DNA from: a virus
Virus record (IMG/VR): IMGVR_UViG_3300017724_000054
Span: 1-29,131 of that record
DNA length: 29,131 bases
Direction: 5' to 3' (one strand)
Every line of letters starts with the position of its first letter. The stretch's first letter is position 1. The notes under the pieces were generated by a model, which had not been told where the DNA came from, searched no databases, and saw only the letters and a list, made by a program, of their open reading frames with translations. Position numbers and translations under genes: made by a program. Positions 25,633-29,131 of this stretch are shown here, piece by piece.

Positions 25633-26526
25633 ATGCCACCGGTGAAAGCACCTAAGAAAGTAAACTATCTAAACAATAGAGACATACTCAAAGAAATTCA
25701 CAAAAGCAAAAGCACTTACTGTTCGTATCTTGAAAAAGAGTATGCACAGTATGATATTATTGTACCTAGTGTGGACAAGATCAATCAACGTAGTGTTGCA
25801 GAAGCAAGACGCAACAAAGCAGATCGTATCAAAAGACTAACTGGTGAGATACTCGATCCAACAAAACTAAACAACCAAGAACTTGTGTTTCGTGTTACCT
25901 GTTGGGATCATATTCCAATGGTTCCAAAAAAACTTACCAAAGCACAAGAAAAGAAAAAAAGCAAACTAGAAGAACTGCTAGAGATGGATGATGTTGATGT
26001 TGAAGATGATGGATTGCAAGAACTGATGAGCGATGTTGAGCAGGATCTTAACTATATAAAACTAAACTTTCCTCCTTTCTGGCATTATATGATTGATGAA
26101 AATCGTGTGCCGTATATTGTTGGCAAATCACACTGGCTCGGCGGAATGGAAAACGGATACTTCTCAAAAGACCATGGCAAGATGACTGACAAACTAGCAC
26201 ACATGTTTATTAAGTTGTGTGAACGTTATGCAACACGTTCAAACTGGCGTGGCTATACATACAATGAAGAGATGCGTGGACAAGCATTGTTGCAGTTAAG
26301 TCAAATTGGACTACAGTTTGACGAAAGCAAGAGTCAAAATCCATTTGCATACTATACTGCCGCCATCACAAACAGTTTTACAAGAGTATTAAACATTGAA
26401 AAGAAAAATCAAAACATACGTGATGATATACTTGAACAAAACGGACTAAATCCAAGTTGGACAAGACAGTTTAACAATTCACCAGACGCAAAAAAACTAC
26501 AACCAGCAGAAGCAGCTAAAAAATAG
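25633..26526 (+). CDS. 55: Late-transcription sigma factor gp55
   Basis: Homologue of T4 gp55, the small sigma that directs host RNA polymerase to TATAAATA late promoters. The ends match the family: VNYLNNRDILKEIHKSK at 10-26 corresponds to the T4 N-terminal YVNNKELLQAI, and residues about 202-260 (SNWRGYTYNEEMRGQALLQL, FDESKSQNPFAYYTAAITN, then IEKKNQ) correspond to the sigma region 2-like core FSGYTQSWKQEMI ... NPHAYITQA. Length is 297 aa against 185 in T4, because about 150 residues (about 40-190) are inserted, including a charged stretch rich in E, D and K. The clamp-binding hydrophobic tail of T4 gp55 (near DFLYE) is not seen; this protein ends in EAAKK. The ATG at 25633 has AAGGAG six bases upstream. 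An in-frame ATG at 25591 lies inside the promoter and is rejected. Confidence 0.87.
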   Translation: MPPVKAPKKVNYLNNRDILKEIHKSKSTYCSYLEKEYAQYDIIVPSVDKINQRSVAEARRNKADRIKRLTGEILDPTKLNNQELVFRVTCWDHIPMVPKKLTKAQEKKKSKLEELLEMDDVDVEDDGLQELMSDVEQDLNYIKLNFPPFWHYMIDENRVPYIVGKSHWLGGMENGYFSKDHGKMTDKLAHMFIKLCERYATRSNWRGYTYNEEMRGQALLQLSQIGLQFDESKSQNPFAYYTAAITNSFTRVLNIEKKNQNIRDDILEQNGLNPSWTRQFNNSPDAKKLQPAEAAKK

Positions 26527-26535
26527 GACGCACAT

Positions 26536-27549
26536 ATGGGTTTGTTTAAGAAAGCTCTAGTGTTTACAGACATCCACTTTGGCATGAAAAGCAATAGTAT
26601 CATGCACAACCAGGACTGTGAAAACTTTGTAGAGTGGGCAGTACAACAAGGCAAAATACACAACTGCGAAACTGCTATCTTCATGGGGGACTGGCATCAT
26701 CATAGAGCAAGTTTAAGTTTGCAAACTATGAGCCACAGTCTAAGAGCATTAGAAAATCTTTCAAGAAGTTTTGATATAACCTATTTCATAACTGGCAATC
26801 ACGACTTATACTACAGAGACAAACGTGACATATACAGTTTTGAATGGGCAAAGCATATTCCTAATCTAAAGATTTGCAACGATTGGTTTGAGCAAGATGA
26901 TGTTATACTGTGCCCTTGGTTAGTAGGCGATGATCACAAGCAGATAAAAACTGCAAGTGCCCAGTATATGTTCGGACACTTTGAACTTCCGCACTTTAAG
27001 ATGAATGCCATGGTTGAAATGCCCGATCACGGTGAAATCAAATCAGAACACTTTCAACAGTATGGTACAGTGTTCTCAGGACACTTTCATCTGCGTCAAC
27101 AGAAGAACAACATAAACTATATTGGCAATGCATTTCCACATAACTTTTCAGATGCAGGCGATGATCAACGTGGTTGCATGATACTCGAATGGGGCAAAGA
27201 GCCAGAATACATTGCTTGGCCAGATCAGCCATTGTACAAAGTGTTAGATCTTTCACAGGTGATTGACTATGCAGACACAATACTAAAACCAAACATGCAC
27301 GTTAGAGTTAATTTGGATATTGAAATATCCTATGAAGAAGCAAACTATATCAAAGAACAGTTTGCAACCAAGTACAAACTGCGTGAGATGGCACTTATAC
27401 CAAACAAACGCAGTGCATTAGAAGAAGAAATGCAACCAGGCGATATCAAATTTGAAAGTGTTGACCAAATTGTTACAGAACAAATCATAAACATTGATTC
27501 AGAATTCTATGATAACAAACTGTTGTTGGAAATATACAGGAGTCTGTAG
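26536..27549 (+). CDS. 47: Recombination endonuclease subunit gp47 (Mre11/SbcD-like)
   Basis: A 337-aa metallophosphoesterase, the nuclease partner of gp46 in recombination-dependent replication and host DNA breakdown. All metal-binding motifs are visible: DIH at 12-14, GDWHHH at 51-56, GNHD at 87-90, GHFE at 147-150 and GHFH at 182-185. Length equals that of T4 gp47 (339 aa). The ATG has an AGGA seven bases upstream that overlaps the gp55 TAG stop, so the two are coupled in one transcript. Its own stop touches the TTG of the next gene. In T4 gp47 and gp46 are close neighbours; here two small genes separate them. Confidence 0.95.
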   Translation: MGLFKKALVFTDIHFGMKSNSIMHNQDCENFVEWAVQQGKIHNCETAIFMGDWHHHRASLSLQTMSHSLRALENLSRSFDITYFITGNHDLYYRDKRDIYSFEWAKHIPNLKICNDWFEQDDVILCPWLVGDDHKQIKTASAQYMFGHFELPHFKMNAMVEMPDHGEIKSEHFQQYGTVFSGHFHLRQQKNNINYIGNAFPHNFSDAGDDQRGCMILEWGKEPEYIAWPDQPLYKVLDLSQVIDYADTILKPNMHVRVNLDIEISYEEANYIKEQFATKYKLREMALIPNKRSALEEEMQPGDIKFESVDQIVTEQIINIDSEFYDNKLLLEIYRSL

Positions 27550-28101
27550 TTGAACATTTCGAATGTATTTGTTAATGCACTTTCGGCTAAATTTAACATA
27601 ATTGATAAATTTGCGTTACCTTCTGTAGACCATGATTTTCAGTTGGTTTCTGATAGGTTGTTGCAAACAAAAAAACAAGTGTTTGCACACAATGACCGTT
27701 ATATTATCAGTCATTTAGACACAGACTATTACCTTCCAAGTTGTCCTTATGGATTGAGTATGTTTAATTTGGTTAGAACGTTTTTACACAATGATATATC
27801 ATTGAATATATTAATACTAATTACAAACCATAAGAATATAAAAAAAGAATTTGAGATACTGATACCTACAGAGATGCAAGAACATAATTTTCCTACTATC
27901 ATAGACAATTGTTTAACTGTTGATAATACAGTAAGAGTAGGATTGAACCAACATGAATGCAACGTTGACGAATCATCAATTGTCAAACATGGTGTATCTA
28001 TGTTTGGGGTAAACCGACTACATAGAAATATGCTATACAATATGCTGGTAGAAAGGAATTTACTAGATGCATATGCAGTTTCTTACAAAGGAAATAACTG
28101 A
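27550..28101 (+). CDS. Unknown protein, likely N-terminal half of a split family
   Basis: A 183-aa protein starting with TTG immediately after the gp47 stop. AGGAG lies seven bases before the TTG, and no in-frame ATG occurs before about residue 71, so TTG is the best start. Visible segments are RYIISHLDTDYYLPSCPYGL (about 50-69), a hydrophobic NILILITNH strand and, near the C-terminus, NRLHRNMLYNMLVERNLLDA. The HR-x-xL-x-x-xL-x-x-x-x-LL pattern reminds me of the middle part of a roughly 360-aa phage protein family of unknown function whose second half looks like the next gene. The stop overlaps the next start as TGATG. The region seems more AT-rich than gp47. No enzyme motif is recognised with confidence. 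Confidence 0.75.
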   Translation: MNISNVFVNALSAKFNIIDKFALPSVDHDFQLVSDRLLQTKKQVFAHNDRYIISHLDTDYYLPSCPYGLSMFNLVRTFLHNDISLNILILITNHKNIKKEFEILIPTEMQEHNFPTIIDNCLTVDNTVRVGLNQHECNVDESSIVKHGVSMFGVNRLHRNMLYNMLVERNLLDAYAVSYKGNN

Positions 28102-28634
28102 TGTTTCATCGATTATACACAAAGCCATTTACTCGGATCAACGAAGCATGGAACTTTAGTAACCAATTTGACTCGTCTGTAGGAGAAACACATCGAGATC
28201 CTCTTATAAAAGGCAAAACAAACGAACATCAAAAAAACAAAAATATTTTCTGTGATTTTTACAAATATTTTGCAATTGATGTTGTAACCGAAACAGTTTA
28301 TAACTATCCTTATCCACAAATTACAGAAAAAACCATAAGACCTATCGTGCATAAAAGGATGTTTGTTATTGTAGGTTCGCCAGGGACATTGACTCAAATA
28401 CAAGAAAAAGGCTTTAGAACTTTTGCACCATTTATCAACGAAGAATACGACACTATTCAAGATCCACACAAACGTATGGAATGTATTGTTGAGGAACTTA
28501 CTCGTATAAGCAAGTTTTCGATTGACGACATACGTGAAACTATGTTACAATACAAAGATACTTTGAAACATAACTATGATCATTATCATTGGTTATGCAA
28601 TAACGAAATTCAGCAGATTGTAAACAAAATATGA
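28101..28634 (+). CDS. Conserved protein with TEKT...GSPG...GF.TF...YD motif, possible C-terminal half
   Basis: A 177-aa protein. Its core is VTETVYNYPYPQITEKTIRP (62-81), MFVIVGSPGTL (87-97), then GFRTFAPFINEEYD (104-117) and a final helical region with CIVEELTRISKF. I associate this layout with the C-terminal part of uncharacterised, glycosyltransferase-like proteins seen in marine phages and in surface-polysaccharide loci; catalytic function is unproven. The ATG overlaps the previous stop (TGATG) and has AGGA eight bases upstream, so translation by coupling is well supported. The stop overlaps the gp46 start as ATGA. The first 50 residues look like a linker rather than a complete N-terminal domain, which fits a split from the preceding gene. 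Confidence 0.75.
   Translation: MFHRLYTKPFTRINEAWNFSNQFDSSVGETHRDPLIKGKTNEHQKNKNIFCDFYKYFAIDVVTETVYNYPYPQITEKTIRPIVHKRMFVIVGSPGTLTQIQEKGFRTFAPFINEEYDTIQDPHKRMECIVEELTRISKFSIDDIRETMLQYKDTLKHNYDHYHWLCNNEIQQIVNKI
28522..28551 (+). promoter_or_regulatory. Possible internal promoter upstream of gp46
   Basis: TTGACG, 18 bases, then TACAAT with a TG extension (TGTTACAAT). Each box has one mismatch from sigma70 consensus. It lies within the preceding coding region, 80 bases before the gp46 ATG. In AT-rich DNA this could arise by chance. Confidence 0.3.
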
Positions 28635-29131
28635 TTCAAATCAAAGACTTGACAGTCAAAAACTTTATGAGTGTGGGCAATGCTACACAGGCTATCAACT
28701 TTGATCGACAGGACCTCACACTGGTACTTGGAGAGAACATTGACTTAGGTGGTGATGGTTCACGTAACGGAACTGGCAAGACCACAATCATCAATGCACT
28801 AAGTTATGCACTCTATGGTGAAGCACTCACAAACATACGTCGTGACAACCTCATAAACAAAACCAATTCAAAAGGCATGATGGTTAGTTTAGACTTTTGT
28901 GTTGGTGAACAATGCTATCGTATTGAACGTGGACGCAAGCCCAATGTACTAAAGTTTTACATCAATGACAGTGAACAAGAAGCAGATGACTATGCACAAG
29001 GTGATAGTAGAGAAACACAAGGTGCTATACTAAAACTGTTGAGCATGAGTCATACTATGTTCAAACACTTGGTAGCATTGAACACATATACCGAACCGTT
29101 TTTGAGTCTAAAACAAAACGATCAAAGAGAG
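28631..29131 (+). CDS. 46: Recombination endonuclease subunit gp46 (Rad50/SbcC-like), N-terminal part
   Basis: The first 167 codons of gp46, the SMC-like ATPase partner of gp47; the gene runs off the right edge. It opens with MIQIKDLTVKNFMSVG, the usual first strand of this family, followed by a Walker A motif in an extended loop, GDGSRNGTGKTT at 41-52, and then INALSYALYGEAL. Further on are IRRDNLINKTN and LNTYTEPFLSLKQND, typical of the N-terminal ATPase lobe up to the Q-loop region. The coiled coil, zinc hook and Walker B would lie beyond the window. The ATG overlaps the previous stop (ATGA). A GG-rich ribosome site is not obvious, so it may depend on coupling. Confidence 0.95.
   Translation, partial: MIQIKDLTVKNFMSVGNATQAINFDRQDLTLVLGENIDLGGDGSRNGTGKTTIINALSYALYGEALTNIRRDNLINKTNSKGMMVSLDFCVGEQCYRIERGRKPNVLKFYINDSEQEADDYAQGDSRETQGAILKLLSMSHTMFKHLVALNTYTEPFLSLKQNDQRE

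Noticed and set aside
28081-28104. Programmed -1 frameshift joining the two genes between gp47 and gp46
   Set aside because: No slippery heptamer is seen before the stop, and the second frame has a stop just upstream (TAA at 28095), leaving almost no overlap. Coupled reinitiation at TGATG is simpler.
1-29131. tRNA genes, CRISPR arrays, insertion sequences, integrase or attachment sites
   Set aside because: None could be seen on reading; spacers are too short and the repeats present are within coding sequence.

Overview
The window is a piece of a T4-like myovirus genome. It is AT-rich and compact, with no tRNA, rRNA, insertion sequence or CRISPR array visible. The gene set (gp6, gp25, gp5, gp53, gp48, then gp55, gp47 and gp46) and the very large baseplate-region proteins resemble marine T4-like phages of cyanobacteria or SAR11/Pelagibacter. 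The host assignment is inference from style and composition. I ran no database search.

Region 1 (1-25522) is entirely minus-strand and encodes the late tail baseplate. In transcription order it holds gp48-like tail-tube cap/baseplate protein, gp53 wedge protein, a 1088-aa structural protein, gp5-like spike without a visible lysozyme, gp25, gp6, a 4525-aa virion protein in the position where T4 has gp7, and the first 26 codons of another gene cut by the left edge. Genes are almost back to back (spacers of 1-54 bases or overlaps). T4-type late promoter boxes (TATAAATA or one-mismatch versions) precede gp48, gp25 and gp6, and a weaker one precedes the left-edge gene.

Region 2 (25523-25632) is a divergent control region of 110 bases. 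It carries a late box firing left into the baseplate cluster and a near-consensus sigma70 promoter (TTGACT, 17 bases, TATAAT) firing right.

Region 3 (25633-29131) is plus-strand. It encodes gp55, the late sigma factor that should switch on Region 1; gp47, the nuclease subunit of the Mre11/SbcD type; two short overlapping genes that look like the two halves of one roughly 360-aa protein family; and the start of gp46, the Rad50/SbcC-type ATPase, cut by the right edge. So the early-type promoter makes the sigma factor that activates the opposite strand, and the same transcript supplies the recombination nuclease.

The most notable points are a seven-blade FG-GAP-type beta-propeller inside the 4525-aa protein, interrupted by extra domains; a shared TAAATACAGTATGG start region in two genes that may make leaderless late mRNAs; an acidic repeat-rich insertion in gp48; a gp55 with a long insertion and no T4-like clamp-binding tail; and the split gene between gp47 and gp46.
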